Shown: positions 52,005 through 61,880, counted from the stretch's first letter. The stretch: 64,000 nt of DNA from Sphingomonas sp. OK281 (GCF_900115295.1 NZ_FOVZ01000009.1:1-64000); one strand, 5' to 3'. Notes: generated by a model not told the origin, from the sequence alone. A program made the numbers and translations.

Positions 52005-54583
52005 GCATCTTCAAAGACTTGCTCGCCACCCTTCTTGGTGACTCCGCCAAGCCTGAAAATGGCCGCCCTTACACTGCCGTTCCCCGGTTCGTCCATTGGC
52101 TGCCCTACCGCGGCTACGACCCCAAGGCGCAAATCTATTACAACAGCGCATCGCGTGGTTTCTTCCTCGAAGCGACACCGATGATCGGCGCGACCGAGCA
52201 GAGCCACGAGATGCTCGCACAGTTGCTGTCCGAGGGCATTCCCACGCCGGGCGCTCTGCAGGTTCATGGCTGGATGAGCCCGCGCATCAGCGAGAAGCTT
52301 TCGCAGTGGTACATGCCGCGCTATTCCGCAGCGGGCATTTACGAGCGCATGGCGCGGCACCGCACCGAGTATTTGATGGGCGGCGTCTGGAACTCGCTGT
52401 CGGCATCAGCTCCATTTTGCCTGCGCAATCACCGCCTCGGCCTGTCCTACTCAACCCCGGAATCGAGCCGCGTGTCGAACGAGGAAATTACCTCGGTCAT
52501 GGAAGGGCTGATCTCGGCGCTGGAGTCGCTCGGCGTCCATGCGCGTGCAGTTGACCCCAAGGGCCTCATCTCGTGGATCGATGACATCACCTCGCCGACG
52601 ACGGCGCCCGGTGACGACACGATCACCTACAATCCGTTTGACCCGATCGCTGACCAGGCGGTGCGCCACAATCTGGAGATGAAGATCGAGCCGGACCGTA
52701 TTCTGCTGCGCACCGAGCGGTTCCGCCCGACCGGCAAGACCGTCGAAAATGCGCCGGAGATCGGCGAGATCTACCCGGACACATTTGATGTCCGCTCCTT
52801 CTCGGTCCGTAACCTGCCGCAGCGCTGGGCGCCGTGGGACATGGCCAAGCTGATCGGCGACATGTTCGCCGACAAGCTGCGCATGCCCTGCCCGGTGTCG
52901 ACCAACCTGTGCCTCGACTTCCCTGACGCCGAAGCCTCCGGGCAGCGCGCCGGCCGCAAGTTCATGCGCACCACCAGCCTCGCCGACAGCAAGTCCGCGC
53001 GCATGTTGCCACAGCTGAAGGACCAGTCCGAAGAGTGGCGTTTCGTGAAGGACGAGCTGCGCAAAGGCCGCAAGCTGGTGCAGGCTTTTTACTCGGTCAC
53101 CTCGTTTAGCCCGAAGGGCAAGGGCGACGCCAATGAGCGCATCCTGAAGTCGGTGTACCGCGCGGCAGGCTGGGACCTGCTCGATGATCGCTATCTGCAG
53201 ATCCAGGGCCTGCTCGCGGCGATGCCGATGACGATGGCTAATGGTCTGTCGTTCGACCTGAAGAACATGAAGCGGCTACGCACCATCCTGACCACGACGG
53301 CCGCAAGCCTCATGCCGCTCCAAGGCGAATATCTGGGCGGCAACAACCCGCATTTGATGCTGATCGGCAGGCGCGGTCAGCCCTTCTTCTGGTCGCCCTT
53401 TGAGAACACTGCCGGCAACCACAACGTCGCGGTTTTCGGCAAGTCGGGCTCGGGCAAGTCGGTGGCCCTGCAGGAGCTGTGCGCCTCGATGGTCGGTGCT
53501 GGTGCCAAGGTCGTCGTGATCGACGATGGCCGGTCGTTCGAGCATTCTGCCAAGCTGCAGAACGGCGCTTTCGTCGAGTTCACGATGTCGTCGGGCTTCT
53601 GCATCAACCCGTTCTCGATGATCGATCCAGTGCTGGCGGAGACCGATGAGGATTACCTCATGGACTGCTTCGCCATGCTGAAATCGATCGTGAACCAGAT
53701 GGCGCGGCACATCGACAAGCTCGACGATACCGAGCGCGGCCTGATCGATGGCGCGATCAACAAGGTCTGGGCCGAGAAAGGCCGACAGGGCTCGGTCAAC
53801 GACGTCATCGCAGCGCTCGATGAAACCACAAACCCGCTCGCCATCAATCTCGCGATCGCGATGCGCCCCTTCTCGACCAACGGCACCTATGGCCGCTTCT
53901 TCGAGGGCGAGGTTTCCTTCCAGCTCAAGAACAACCTGACGGTGTTCGAGCTGTCGGATCTGTCGTCGCGCGAGGAGCTTCGTAGCGTCGCGCTGACCGC
54001 GATCATGTTCATGGCGAGCCAGGCCATGCGTCGCGAGGACCGCTCTGTCCCCAAGGCGCTGCTGCTCGATGAGGCGTGGCAGATGCTCAAGGGCGGCTCG
54101 ATGGCCGACTTCATCGAAGCCTATGCGCGTACTTGCCGCAAATACGGCGCGTCGCTGGTTACCGCCACGCAGAGCCTCAACGACTATTACAAGTCGGACG
54201 GGTCGAAGGCGGCACTCGAGAACAGCGACTGGTTCGTCATCCTGCAGCAGAAGGCGGAGACGATAGCCGACTTCAAGAAGCACGATCGCTTTGAGATGGA
54301 CGATTATACCGATGCGCTGCTCCGCTCGCTGAAGCGGAACGGCTCCGAATACTCAGACGTGATGATCAAGGGGCCGGAGACGCTGGCGGTCGGTCGGCTC
54401 GTCCTCGATCCCTATTCGGCGACGGTTTACTCGTCATCGCCCCGCACGTTCGCGGCCATCCATGACCTGCTCGCGCAGGGTCTGACGATGGAAGAGGCGA
54501 TCGAACGGGTCGCCTACCCCGACAATCCCGAGAAATGGACCGATCCGAGCGCCGATGAAGCGCTGGCGATCGCAGCGGAGTGA
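52001..54583 (+). CDS. traC: Transfer ATPase TraC (VirB4-like)
   Basis: 860 aa cytoplasmic ATPase that powers pilus assembly. Walker A GKSGSGKS at about 480-487, Walker B ALLLDEAW at about 685-692, and the typical ATQSLNDYYKSDGSKA and LLEN-type region nearby. GTG 52001 overlaps traV. Length is close to F TraC (875 aa). Confidence 0.92.
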   Translation: MSIFKDLLATLLGDSAKPENGRPYTAVPRFVHWLPYRGYDPKAQIYYNSASRGFFLEATPMIGATEQSHEMLAQLLSEGIPTPGALQVHGWMSPRISEKLSQWYMPRYSAAGIYERMARHRTEYLMGGVWNSLSASAPFCLRNHRLGLSYSTPESSRVSNEEITSVMEGLISALESLGVHARAVDPKGLISWIDDITSPTTAPGDDTITYNPFDPIADQAVRHNLEMKIEPDRILLRTERFRPTGKTVENAPEIGEIYPDTFDVRSFSVRNLPQRWAPWDMAKLIGDMFADKLRMPCPVSTNLCLDFPDAEASGQRAGRKFMRTTSLADSKSARMLPQLKDQSEEWRFVKDELRKGRKLVQAFYSVTSFSPKGKGDANERILKSVYRAAGWDLLDDRYLQIQGLLAAMPMTMANGLSFDLKNMKRLRTILTTTAASLMPLQGEYLGGNNPHLMLIGRRGQPFFWSPFENTAGNHNVAVFGKSGSGKSVALQELCASMVGAGAKVVVIDDGRSFEHSAKLQNGAFVEFTMSSGFCINPFSMIDPVLAETDEDYLMDCFAMLKSIVNQMARHIDKLDDTERGLIDGAINKVWAEKGRQGSVNDVIAALDETTNPLAINLAIAMRPFSTNGTYGRFFEGEVSFQLKNNLTVFELSDLSSREELRSVALTAIMFMASQAMRREDRSVPKALLLDEAWQMLKGGSMADFIEAYARTCRKYGASLVTATQSLNDYYKSDGSKAALENSDWFVILQQKAETIADFKKHDRFEMDDYTDALLRSLKRNGSEYSDVMIKGPETLAVGRLVLDPYSATVYSSSPRTFAAIHDLLAQGLTMEEAIERVAYPDNPEKWTDPSADEALAIAAE

Positions 54584-54588
54584 CCACC

Positions 54589-54927
54589 ATGGCAACCGTT
54601 CTTCAGCCCCTCCACGTCGAGCGCAAGTTCGACTACGGCTATTTCCTTTATTTCGGACTGCACTTCGCGGGCTTTATGGCCACGACGCTGCTGATGACGT
54701 GGGGCGTCTTCGTCCTGTTTTTCCTGCTCATCGGCAGCTTCTCGCTCGATGGCATGATGAACCATCTGCAGAACCTGACCAGCCGCTACCTCGCCGCGGA
54801 CATTGGCCGGCTCGACCAGTTCAAGATGATCGTCGGTATCGCTCATATGGTCATCTCCGGCGCGATCATGTTCTTCCGCCGTCACGCTATTTTGCCGCAT
54901 GATGCCGCCCGCCTGGAGCACGGCGCA
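54589..54927 (+). CDS. Small membrane protein in transfer operon
   Basis: 113 aa with two or three TM segments (about 20-50 and 80-100). ATG 54589 has GCGGAG at proper spacing; the GTG 54580 that overlaps traC has none. It stands between traC and trbI, a position where F-like plasmids vary. I do not recognise a family; it may help assemble the inner-membrane part. Confidence 0.6.
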
Positions 54928-55583
54928 TGACCGAGGCCGTCGACACCCCCACGGCCGAGCCCGCTGTGACCGCTCCTGCCGCGATCACTGTCCGGCGCAA
55001 GACGGTGTTCGCAGGCTACACCGCCGTGCAGCTGCTGATCGGTGCGGCGCTCGTCCTCGCGCTGGTCTGGGCCATGTGGGTCACGAAGGCTGTGACTGCT
55101 GAAAAGCCGCAGCATATCGTCAAGGCAGACCTGTCCCGGATCGTTGGCGAGTACGTGCAGGCGCAAGCCCGCAGCGCGACCCCGCCCGACCAGGTCCAGG
55201 CGCAGATGCGCACGTTCATGGCATCGCTCGATACTGAGTTGCAGCGTCGCGGTGCGGCTGGTCAGGTCGTTCTCGTCGGCGAGGCAGTTCTGTCCAAGAG
55301 CGTGCCCGACATCACGGCCGACGTCGCCAGAGCCGTCTATGCCTCCGGCGTGAAGGCACCGATGCCGGCGACGCCTGCGCAGATGGGGTCGATGATGCAA
55401 GGTCAGGTGCCTGCCGCGCCGGCGATCGCGCCTGTCGAAATGGCGCAGGTCGCACCCGTTCCCGCCGCGCCGAACCCCTTTGCCGCAGTGCCTGCCCCCG
55501 CCACTGCGCAGGACGTCGCACCGGTTGATCCTTCGGTTGCCGGCGCCATGGTCTCAAGCTTTGGTGGCCCCGGTGGCCAGTAA
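54927..55583 (+). CDS. trbI: TrbI-like inner-membrane protein
   Basis: 218 aa with one TM segment (about 29-52) and a periplasmic part (HIVKADLSRIVGEYVQAQAR, LSKSVPDITADVARAVY) typical of F-type TrbI, which modulates pilus extension. It has an added Ala/Pro-rich tail of about 90 residues. The start overlaps the upstream frame as ATGA. Confidence 0.78.
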   Translation: MTEAVDTPTAEPAVTAPAAITVRRKTVFAGYTAVQLLIGAALVLALVWAMWVTKAVTAEKPQHIVKADLSRIVGEYVQAQARSATPPDQVQAQMRTFMASLDTELQRRGAAGQVVLVGEAVLSKSVPDITADVARAVYASGVKAPMPATPAQMGSMMQGQVPAAPAIAPVEMAQVAPVPAAPNPFAAVPAPATAQDVAPVDPSVAGAMVSSFGGPGGQ

Positions 55584-56115
55584 GGCAATTGCAGCGCAAG
55601 CAGCGGCCCAGGGTTTCCGCCCCCGCAAACGCCTCTGGGCAGCGCTTGGCTTGTTCGTCGCCGGTGGTATCTCGCTGAACGCGATCGCCGAGTGGCGCGA
55701 CACGCACGGGCTGCTCATCAACGCGTCGGAATCCCTGCCGAACTGGGCATTCGTGATTCACAAGACGGCAGTGCCCAAGCGTGGCGAGTATGTCTTTTTC
55801 GTGCCGCCTGCCGTGCCGCTCGTCATCAAGCATTTCGGTGCGAAGAAGCAGATGTTTGGCAAGATTGTCTACGGCATGCCGGGTGACACCGTCGTGCACC
55901 GCGGCGCGGATGTGTTCGTCGCCCGCAAGCTCGTCAGCCACATGAAGCCTGTCACCAAACTCGGCGAGCCGCTGGTGGCCGGCCCGACAGGCGTGATCCC
56001 GCAGGGCTGCTACTATGTCGGTAGTCCGCACAAGGACGGTTTCGACAGCCGTTATGCCGCGATCGGCTACGCCTGCTCGAACAAGATTGTTGGTGTTGGG
56101 CAGCCCATCCTGTGA
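55573..56115 (+). CDS. TraF-type S26 signal peptidase
   Basis: 180 aa from GTG 55573 (GTG 55564 also possible), overlapping the trbI end. An N-terminal TM (about 20-37) is followed by the S26 catalytic elements: Ser54 in ESLPNW and Lys97 before VYGMPGD. The family processes pilin or periplasmic transfer proteins; here it may cut TraA or TraW. Not related to the thioredoxin-fold TraF at 60954. Confidence 0.83.
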   Translation: MASKAIAAQAAAQGFRPRKRLWAALGLFVAGGISLNAIAEWRDTHGLLINASESLPNWAFVIHKTAVPKRGEYVFFVPPAVPLVIKHFGAKKQMFGKIVYGMPGDTVVHRGADVFVARKLVSHMKPVTKLGEPLVAGPTGVIPQGCYYVGSPHKDGFDSRYAAIGYACSNKIVGVGQPIL

Positions 56116-56750
56116 AGCGAGCGATCGAGTCCTTTGTGATCGTCGCCCTGCTATCGATTTCGCTGACCTCGGCAACGCGCGCGAGCGATCACGGCGTGGT
56201 CGGCCAGGTCTTTCCGATTATCGAGCCGGATCTGCTGGCGACGATCGAGGCCCGCCTGCAGCGTCTCCAAGGCACGGGCGGGATCGACCGCATGAACGCG
56301 GAGTTCGCCAAGCGGTCCGAGGCGCGCGTGCGTCGGCCGAAGCCCGTCGCCGGTATCACCGCGGCGACGGAGTCACGCAGCTGGGCCTATGATCCGACGA
56401 TCGTCATCGATCGTGACGTTCAGGACCAGAAGGGCAACTACATCGCCCGCGCCGGCCAGACCGTGAACCCGCTCGACTTCGTCGCGGTCCATCAGGCGCT
56501 GGTGTTCGTCGACGGTGATGACGCCGCACAGATGGAATGGGCAACGTCGCAATACAGCGATCTGAAGGCAAAAATCATCCTCGTGAGCGGCTCGCCGATT
56601 GAGGAAATGACCAACCGCAAGCGGCGCTTCTATTTCGACCAGGAAGGTCGCCTCACCGGCAAACTCGGCATTCGGCACACGCCGGCTGTCGCCGTTCAGA
56701 ATGGCCGCGTCCTGAAGCTCTCCGAAATCAAGCTGAAGGGAATAAGCTGA
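56112..56750 (+). CDS. traW: Conjugal transfer protein TraW
   Basis: 212 aa periplasmic protein from GTG 56112, with a signal peptide ending near ATRASD. TraW signatures: VFPIIEPDLL, RSWAYDPTIVIDRDVQDQKGN, TVNPLD and FYFDQEGRLTGKLGIRHTPAVAVQ. In F it works with TrbC in pilus assembly. Its stop overlaps the next start as TGATG. Confidence 0.88.
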   Translation: MKRAIESFVIVALLSISLTSATRASDHGVVGQVFPIIEPDLLATIEARLQRLQGTGGIDRMNAEFAKRSEARVRRPKPVAGITAATESRSWAYDPTIVIDRDVQDQKGNYIARAGQTVNPLDFVAVHQALVFVDGDDAAQMEWATSQYSDLKAKIILVSGSPIEEMTNRKRRFYFDQEGRLTGKLGIRHTPAVAVQNGRVLKLSEIKLKGIS

Positions 56751-57028
56751 TGCCGTTGTGGCTCGACCTCCTGCGCACGCCGATGGCGGCTCCTGAAACC
56801 GACGATCTGCGTACCATGCGGCGGACCTTTCAGGTCCTTTGCGTTGCGTCCGCGATCGGCGTCCTTGCCATCTCGCCGCTGGTGCGCCTTTTCGGACGCC
56901 CCGCATCCTTCATGGTTGCGGCTTTGCTTATGACGACGGCGCTGCATACCGCGCTCTACGTCTTCCGAAAGAACCGCGCCGACAACGCCTTCCTCGACGC
57001 CGCACAGTCGTCGGAGGAGCACGCGTGA
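56750..57028 (+). CDS. Small membrane protein between traW and traU
   Basis: 92 aa with two TM segments (about 27-46 and 51-70) and charged ends. Start overlaps traW by one base and its stop overlaps traU, so it is an integral operon member. No family recognised. Confidence 0.6.
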   Translation: MPLWLDLLRTPMAAPETDDLRTMRRTFQVLCVASAIGVLAISPLVRLFGRPASFMVAALLMTTALHTALYVFRKNRADNAFLDAAQSSEEHA

Positions 57029-58041
57029 AGATCCTGCGCTTCCTGACGCTCTTGCTGGGTGCGTTCGTGCTTTCGACGACAGTTAGCCCGCGCGCGGAGG
57101 CGCAATCGAAGTGCTCGGGCAAATTCGTGAACCCGATCACCGACGTCTGCTGGTCTTGCCTCTTCCCGCTCTCGGTTGGCGGCCTGAAGATCTGGCCGAG
57201 CAATCGCGCCGACACGGAAAACCCGTCCCTCCCCGTCTGCGCGTGTGGCAGTCCGGTGCCGCGCATCGGTATCTCGGCTGGCTTTTGGGAGCCCGTGCGT
57301 CTTGCCGACGTCACCACCAAACCGTGGTGCTTCGTCAATCTGGGTGGCACGAAGATCGCGCCCGGCTTCGACATCGGACAGGGCCAGCTATCCGGACCAT
57401 CGCAGACCGGCGGGAACGGGCAGAACACGTCGAAGTGGCACGTCCACTGGTACGTCTATCCGCTGCTCTACTGGATGGAGATCCTGACCGATTTCCTGTG
57501 CTTCGAGCAGGCGTCGTTCGACATCGCGTACATGACCGAGGTCGACCCGCTCTGGCAGGATGACTCGCTGACCGCGCTTATCAATCCTGAAGCCGTGCTC
57601 TTCTCGTCGCCGATCGCCCAGGCTGCGTGCGCGGGCGACTGCATCGCGGCAACGGCCAAGCTGCCGCTCGATGCGACCTTCTGGTGCGCTGGCTGTCAGG
57701 GGCCGATGTATCCGGTCAACGGCAACATCGCCGCCTCGATCGGTCATGTGCAGGCGTCGCGTCTCGCGCTTGCCCGCTTCGCCTTCAAAATCCATCGCGA
57801 AGGTCTCGCCTGGGGCACGATGGGCTCCAAGGGGCTTTGCAACAAGTATCCGATGCCGGTGCTGCGCAAGCAGCAATACCGCGTCCAGATGGTCAATCCG
57901 ATCCCGATGGTCAGCGGCAAAATGGTCTGCTCGCCGCTCGGGGCCTCGACCATGCCACCACAGGCGGGCCGGTCCTTCCCCGTGAAGGGCGAGGACATGG
58001 GCTACCTCGTCTGGCGCAAGCGCAACTGCTGCGTGCTCTGA
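57025..58041 (+). CDS. traU: Conjugal transfer protein TraU
   Basis: 338 aa from GTG 57025. Signal peptide, then CSGKFVNPITDVCWSCLFPLSVGG, VCACGSPVPRIGISAGFWEP and KWHVHWYVYPLLYWMEI, all typical of TraU. It has many Cys in pairs that need the DsbC-like and TraF proteins. TraU is needed for DNA transfer more than for pili in F. A much longer frame from 56839 is a shadow that overlaps the previous gene. Confidence 0.92.
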   Translation: MKILRFLTLLLGAFVLSTTVSPRAEAQSKCSGKFVNPITDVCWSCLFPLSVGGLKIWPSNRADTENPSLPVCACGSPVPRIGISAGFWEPVRLADVTTKPWCFVNLGGTKIAPGFDIGQGQLSGPSQTGGNGQNTSKWHVHWYVYPLLYWMEILTDFLCFEQASFDIAYMTEVDPLWQDDSLTALINPEAVLFSSPIAQAACAGDCIAATAKLPLDATFWCAGCQGPMYPVNGNIAASIGHVQASRLALARFAFKIHREGLAWGTMGSKGLCNKYPMPVLRKQQYRVQMVNPIPMVSGKMVCSPLGASTMPPQAGRSFPVKGEDMGYLVWRKRNCCVL

Positions 58042-58053
58042 GGAGAGACAATC

Positions 58054-58794
58054 ATGCGCCGCATCACCATCGTTATTGCTGCAATCGCCGGGCTCGCCGG
58101 CATTCAGGCGATCGCACAGACCGTCGACGGGCTCGATCTCGAGGCGATCAAGCGGCGCTCGGCCGCCATGCAGGGTGACGCCGACATTTTCGCCGAGCAC
58201 GTCCGCAACCGCGGCGATGCCTTCCGCGAAGAGGCCGTCGCCATTCAGGCAAAAAGCAGCACCAACCTCATCGCGCTCGCGAAAGCGGATCTGCCAGTGA
58301 ACGGGGACGGTGCGTTCGACTTCGACGAGATCATCAAGGGGGCCAGCCAGAACGTCGCCGGCACCAAGGGCGATGCGCCGCAGTTCATCGCCTTTGCGAG
58401 CCTGTCGATGCCGCCAGCAGCCCTTCGTCAGCTCATTGCCGACACGGCTAAGGCGGGCGGTGTGGTGGTCTTCCGGGGCTTCCCCAACAACTCGATGAAG
58501 GCCTTCAGCGCCATGCTGGGTAAGGTCGTCACCGACAAGGATCAGCTGTCCAATGTCGGGATCGATCCCCGGCTCTTTCGTGCATTCAACGTCGAGGCGG
58601 TCCCGACCTATGTCGCCGTCTCGACCGACTTCGATCTCTGCTCTGGGCTGAATTGCACCACCTCGGTGCCGACGCACGACAAGATCACGGGCAACGTCTC
58701 GGTTCGCTATGTGCTCGATACCTTCGTCGCGGCGCACGGCCCCGGTGCCGGGGTGGCCTCCGTCGCATTGCGTAATCTCAGCAAGGGCGTCTGA
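58054..58794 (+). CDS. trbC: F-type TrbC
   Basis: 246 aa periplasmic protein with a signal peptide ending at IQAIAQ and a thioredoxin-like C-terminal part (FIAFASLSMPPAALRQLIAD, VVFRGFPNN, NVEAVPTYV). In F, TrbC forms a complex with TraW and is needed for pilus assembly. It ends directly before the GTG of traN. Confidence 0.87.
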   Translation: MRRITIVIAAIAGLAGIQAIAQTVDGLDLEAIKRRSAAMQGDADIFAEHVRNRGDAFREEAVAIQAKSSTNLIALAKADLPVNGDGAFDFDEIIKGASQNVAGTKGDAPQFIAFASLSMPPAALRQLIADTAKAGGVVVFRGFPNNSMKAFSAMLGKVVTDKDQLSNVGIDPRLFRAFNVEAVPTYVAVSTDFDLCSGLNCTTSVPTHDKITGNVSVRYVLDTFVAAHGPGAGVASVALRNLSKGV

Positions 58795-60588
58795 GTGAAG
58801 CGCGTCACTTTCTCTTTGCTACTGGCCGTCCTCGCAGGCGCCACTAGCGGCGTCGTCGCACAGACGACGATCGAGGAAGCACGCAAGCAGGGCGCTGATC
58901 TCGGAAAGTCGATGCGTGCTGACGAAAGCCTTGGTCCGAACGATGCCAAGCTCGCGCAACTGCCGGGATATGGCGGCACCGATCTGGCAGAGAAGGTCTA
59001 TTTTGACGATCCCGACCGCCTGGTGGTCGATGGTGGCTCGAAAGCTGGCACCGACGAGGCGTTCGGCACCGTGACCGATCGCGCACGCACGCGTGCGACC
59101 TTCAGCAATGCCGAAATCCTGGCGGCGACTTCGCGCGGCACCGCGATCGAGAAGGACCCTGACACCTATCTGGGCGGTCAGAGCCTTGGCGGTGCCGAAG
59201 GAACATGCACTGCCCTTCCGCCGTCGGTAGGCTCAAAGGGGTATTATGAGGCCACCTGCAATAAGGGTTCTAAGGTCACCGACACGGTCGAGGCCTGCCG
59301 CGGGAACCTCGTACCGACCGTCATCAACACCGCTCGCTGGTTCTACTATGGTGCGCCTGACAAAAACGAAGGGAACGGCTTTGCCCGGACTACGGTCATG
59401 CAGGCCAAGGCCGCATCCGGTATCTGTCGAGCTGAACCCGTCTCAAAGCATATCTGCGACGCACAGATCGAACTTGGCGCAGGCGGAGGCAACGTCGAGG
59501 ACTACCGCAAATACTGCAAACGGAACCTCAACGCGACCGCGCAGCTCTACTCGTGCTCTTCCGAGATCGCGGCCTCCGAAATCCCGTACCATCAGAATTT
59601 TGCTACCGGGACTGTCTATCTGAAAAAGGAAGGGACGCTTAGCGTTACCGTCGCCCGCAACGAAGGCACCTGCCCTGCGCTGGCGGCCGGCACGACGTGT
59701 GTCCCGCAAGCGACAGAGGTCTGCACCGAAGGCCCTGAAACCCGCATCATCGAAGGCGTGCCGGTCACGCAGGCATGCTGGGCATGGTCGCGTTCCTTCA
59801 CCTGTCAGCGTCTCACGCCGGCCAGCGATTGCAGCTCGCTCGACGAAAACAAGCGGTGCAAATTCCTCCGCGACGAGTGTCTCGACGAGCCGCAAAGCGG
59901 CGCCTGCAAGGTGTCGCAGCGCGTCTATAGCTGCCCGCTGCCCGACGATAAGGCGCCGACAGACAAGCAATATGTCTGTGGCGGCGACGTTTATTGCCTC
60001 AACGGCAGCTGCGAGATGATCGAGCGCGAGGCCTCGACGGAGTTCAAGGATGCGCTGGTCGCGCTTCACTCGATCGGCGACGCTGGCAAGCAGTTCGACC
60101 CAGCGAACCTGACCGTGTTCTCCGGCGAGCGTGGCACCTGTTCCAAGAAGATCTTCGGTGCCTCGAATTGCTGTTCGGGCAGCGGCGTACCGCTCCTGAC
60201 GCCATGGCTGTGCAGTTCGGCCGAAAAGCAGTTCGATGAGAAGGACGACAAGGGTCTTTGCCACAAGGTCGGGTCCTATTGTTCGGACAAGGTCCTGGGC
60301 GTCTGCGTCACGTCGAAGGATGCGTATTGCTGCTTCGGGAGCAAGCTCTCGCGCATCCTCCAGGAGCAGGGCCGTCAGCAGATCGGCAAAGCTTGGGCCA
60401 AGCCCAAGGACGAGACCTGCAAGGGCTTCACGATCGAGGAGTTTCAGCGCCTCGACCTGAGCCAGATGGATTTTTCCGAAGTCTATGCGGAGTTCATGGA
60501 CGCAGCAAAGCTGCCCAGCGAGGTCTCCGTGATGGCCGACATTCAAACCAAAATTCAGGGGTACTATGACCTTCACGGGAGCAAATGA
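58795..60588 (+). CDS. traN: Mating-pair stabilisation protein TraN
   Basis: 597 aa from GTG 58795. Signal peptide, then a very Cys-rich extracellular protein, including the C-terminal pattern SNCCSGSGVP, SYCSDKVLGVCVTSKDAYCCFGSKLSRILQEQGR that marks TraN. It sits in the outer membrane and contacts the recipient surface. Cys pairing depends on the operon's Dsb-like proteins. Confidence 0.9.
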   Translation: MKRVTFSLLLAVLAGATSGVVAQTTIEEARKQGADLGKSMRADESLGPNDAKLAQLPGYGGTDLAEKVYFDDPDRLVVDGGSKAGTDEAFGTVTDRARTRATFSNAEILAATSRGTAIEKDPDTYLGGQSLGGAEGTCTALPPSVGSKGYYEATCNKGSKVTDTVEACRGNLVPTVINTARWFYYGAPDKNEGNGFARTTVMQAKAASGICRAEPVSKHICDAQIELGAGGGNVEDYRKYCKRNLNATAQLYSCSSEIAASEIPYHQNFATGTVYLKKEGTLSVTVARNEGTCPALAAGTTCVPQATEVCTEGPETRIIEGVPVTQACWAWSRSFTCQRLTPASDCSSLDENKRCKFLRDECLDEPQSGACKVSQRVYSCPLPDDKAPTDKQYVCGGDVYCLNGSCEMIEREASTEFKDALVALHSIGDAGKQFDPANLTVFSGERGTCSKKIFGASNCCSGSGVPLLTPWLCSSAEKQFDEKDDKGLCHKVGSYCSDKVLGVCVTSKDAYCCFGSKLSRILQEQGRQQIGKAWAKPKDETCKGFTIEEFQRLDLSQMDFSEVYAEFMDAAKLPSEVSVMADIQTKIQGYYDLHGSK

Positions 60589-60973
60589 TGTGACGGCTCC
60601 GGGGGGGCCATGTTCGATCGACATGTCGGTGCTCGATCTTGCCATTTTCCTTCGCATTCATCGGTCTGGCCGGGGCACGTCCGCAGGCGAGGTCGCGCAG
60701 ACCATCTCGCACTGGTTTCAGTGCGCGATCGATCCGCTCGAGGTCGAGCAGGCCTTTCCGCGCATGGCGAACAAGGGCTGGCTGGTTCGCCGCGAGACCG
60801 GGATGCGCGCAACGATCATGGGGCGAAAGCATGGCCGCAGCCATCTTCGCGGCATCGTCCGGATGCTCGATCAGGGCACCCGGATGCTCGACGTCGCCGC
60901 GATGATGTCAGTTCTCAAACTCGCAATGATTGAGCTCGACGGGGAGCATGATGATGACGACGATCAAGACTAA
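60566..60973 (+). CDS. Small winged-helix-like protein
   Basis: 135 aa, starting inside the traN end (23-base overlap) and ending in an acidic tail (DGEHDDDDDQD). Residues 20-85 look like a winged helix of PadR/MarR style (LDLAIFLRIHRSGRGTSAGE, EVEQAFPRMANKGWLVRRE). A DNA-binding protein in this place is unusual for F-type operons; it may feed back on transfer-gene expression. An internal ATG (M20) is an alternative start. Confidence 0.6.
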   Translation: MTFTGANDVTAPGGPCSIDMSVLDLAIFLRIHRSGRGTSAGEVAQTISHWFQCAIDPLEVEQAFPRMANKGWLVRRETGMRATIMGRKHGRSHLRGIVRMLDQGTRMLDVAAMMSVLKLAMIELDGEHDDDDDQD

Positions 60974-61880
60974 ACCTGCCGGCCGGCTGACCGCCGCCAT
61001 TCTAATGCTGCTTGCAGCAACGGCGCCCGTGGCGACGCCGGCACTCGCGCAATCCGTCGACCTGCAGAGTGCGGCAATGGCTGACGCGATCGGTGACGAA
61101 GATGCGCAGGCGACCAGCGCCGTGGTCGAGCCCGAATTTGACCGTACGTCTGACGCCGCGGAACAGCAGCAGGCCGGCGACTTCTATTGTGGCGAACGGA
61201 AACTCGGCCAGTGGTTCTACTGCGAGAAGCCCAAGGCTAAGCCGTCCGCCCCACAAGCGTCCCCACAGCGGCAGCAGTCGTCCACGGCGCAGCTGAAGGC
61301 GATCACCAAGCAGCTTGACGAACTGAAGGCACGCGCCATCCTCGAGCCGACGGAAGCGAACGTCATCGCCTACGTCCGTTATCAACGCGAACAGCTCGAT
61401 CGCGCGTCGACCTTCTCCGATACCTGGCAGCGTGCGCTCTGGCAGAACCCGGACATCGACTACACGCTGCAGCGGCCGGTCTCGACCGTCGCCAAGCGGG
61501 CATGGACCGATAACCGCTCGGCGACCCGCAACCAGGTCCTGTCGCAGCTCGGTCAGCGCTACGGCATGTTCTATTTCTTCGCGCAGTCCTGTGCGGCGTG
61601 CGAGGTCTTTTCGCCGATCCTTCGCTCGGTCGCCGACAGCCACCGGATCACCGTCATGGCAGTTTCGACGGATGGTGGACCAAGCCGGCAGTTTCCCAAC
61701 TACGTCGTCGATAGCGGACAGCGTCAGCGCATGGGCGTGCCGCTCGCTACGCCGGCGCTGGTCCTGTTCGACACCGTGACCCGCAAGACCGTGCCTATCG
61801 GGTTTGGGGTCATGTCGGCCGACGAGGTCATGGAACGGATCTTCATGCTCACCAACGCCAAGGTCGGGAGCGACTTCTGA
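60954..61880 (+). CDS. traF: Conjugal transfer protein TraF (thioredoxin fold)
   Basis: 308 aa from ATG 60954, which has GGGGAG seven bases upstream; ATG 60948 and 60951 are possible. Signal peptide ends at ATPALAQ. FYCGERKLGQWFYCEKP and a thioredoxin domain with C213-A-A-C216 and cis-Pro in VPLATPAL define F-type TraF. It overlaps the preceding gene by 20 bases and the traH start as TGATG. Confidence 0.88.
   Translation: MTTIKTKPAGRLTAAILMLLAATAPVATPALAQSVDLQSAAMADAIGDEDAQATSAVVEPEFDRTSDAAEQQQAGDFYCGERKLGQWFYCEKPKAKPSAPQASPQRQQSSTAQLKAITKQLDELKARAILEPTEANVIAYVRYQREQLDRASTFSDTWQRALWQNPDIDYTLQRPVSTVAKRAWTDNRSATRNQVLSQLGQRYGMFYFFAQSCAACEVFSPILRSVADSHRITVMAVSTDGGPSRQFPNYVVDSGQRQRMGVPLATPALVLFDTVTRKTVPIGFGVMSADEVMERIFMLTNAKVGSDF

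Noticed and set aside
53276-54283. Long minus-strand frame inside traC
   Set aside because: Antisense shadow of traC; no domain and no ribosome site.
56839-58041. Longer start for traU
   Set aside because: The extra 62 codons overlap the 92-aa gene in another frame, while GTG 57025 gives a proper signal peptide and operon overlap.
57388-58737. Minus-strand frame of 449 codons across traU and trbC
   Set aside because: Shadow frame crossing two well-supported genes.
59443-60657. Minus-strand frame of 404 codons inside traN
   Set aside because: Antisense shadow of traN, no independent support.
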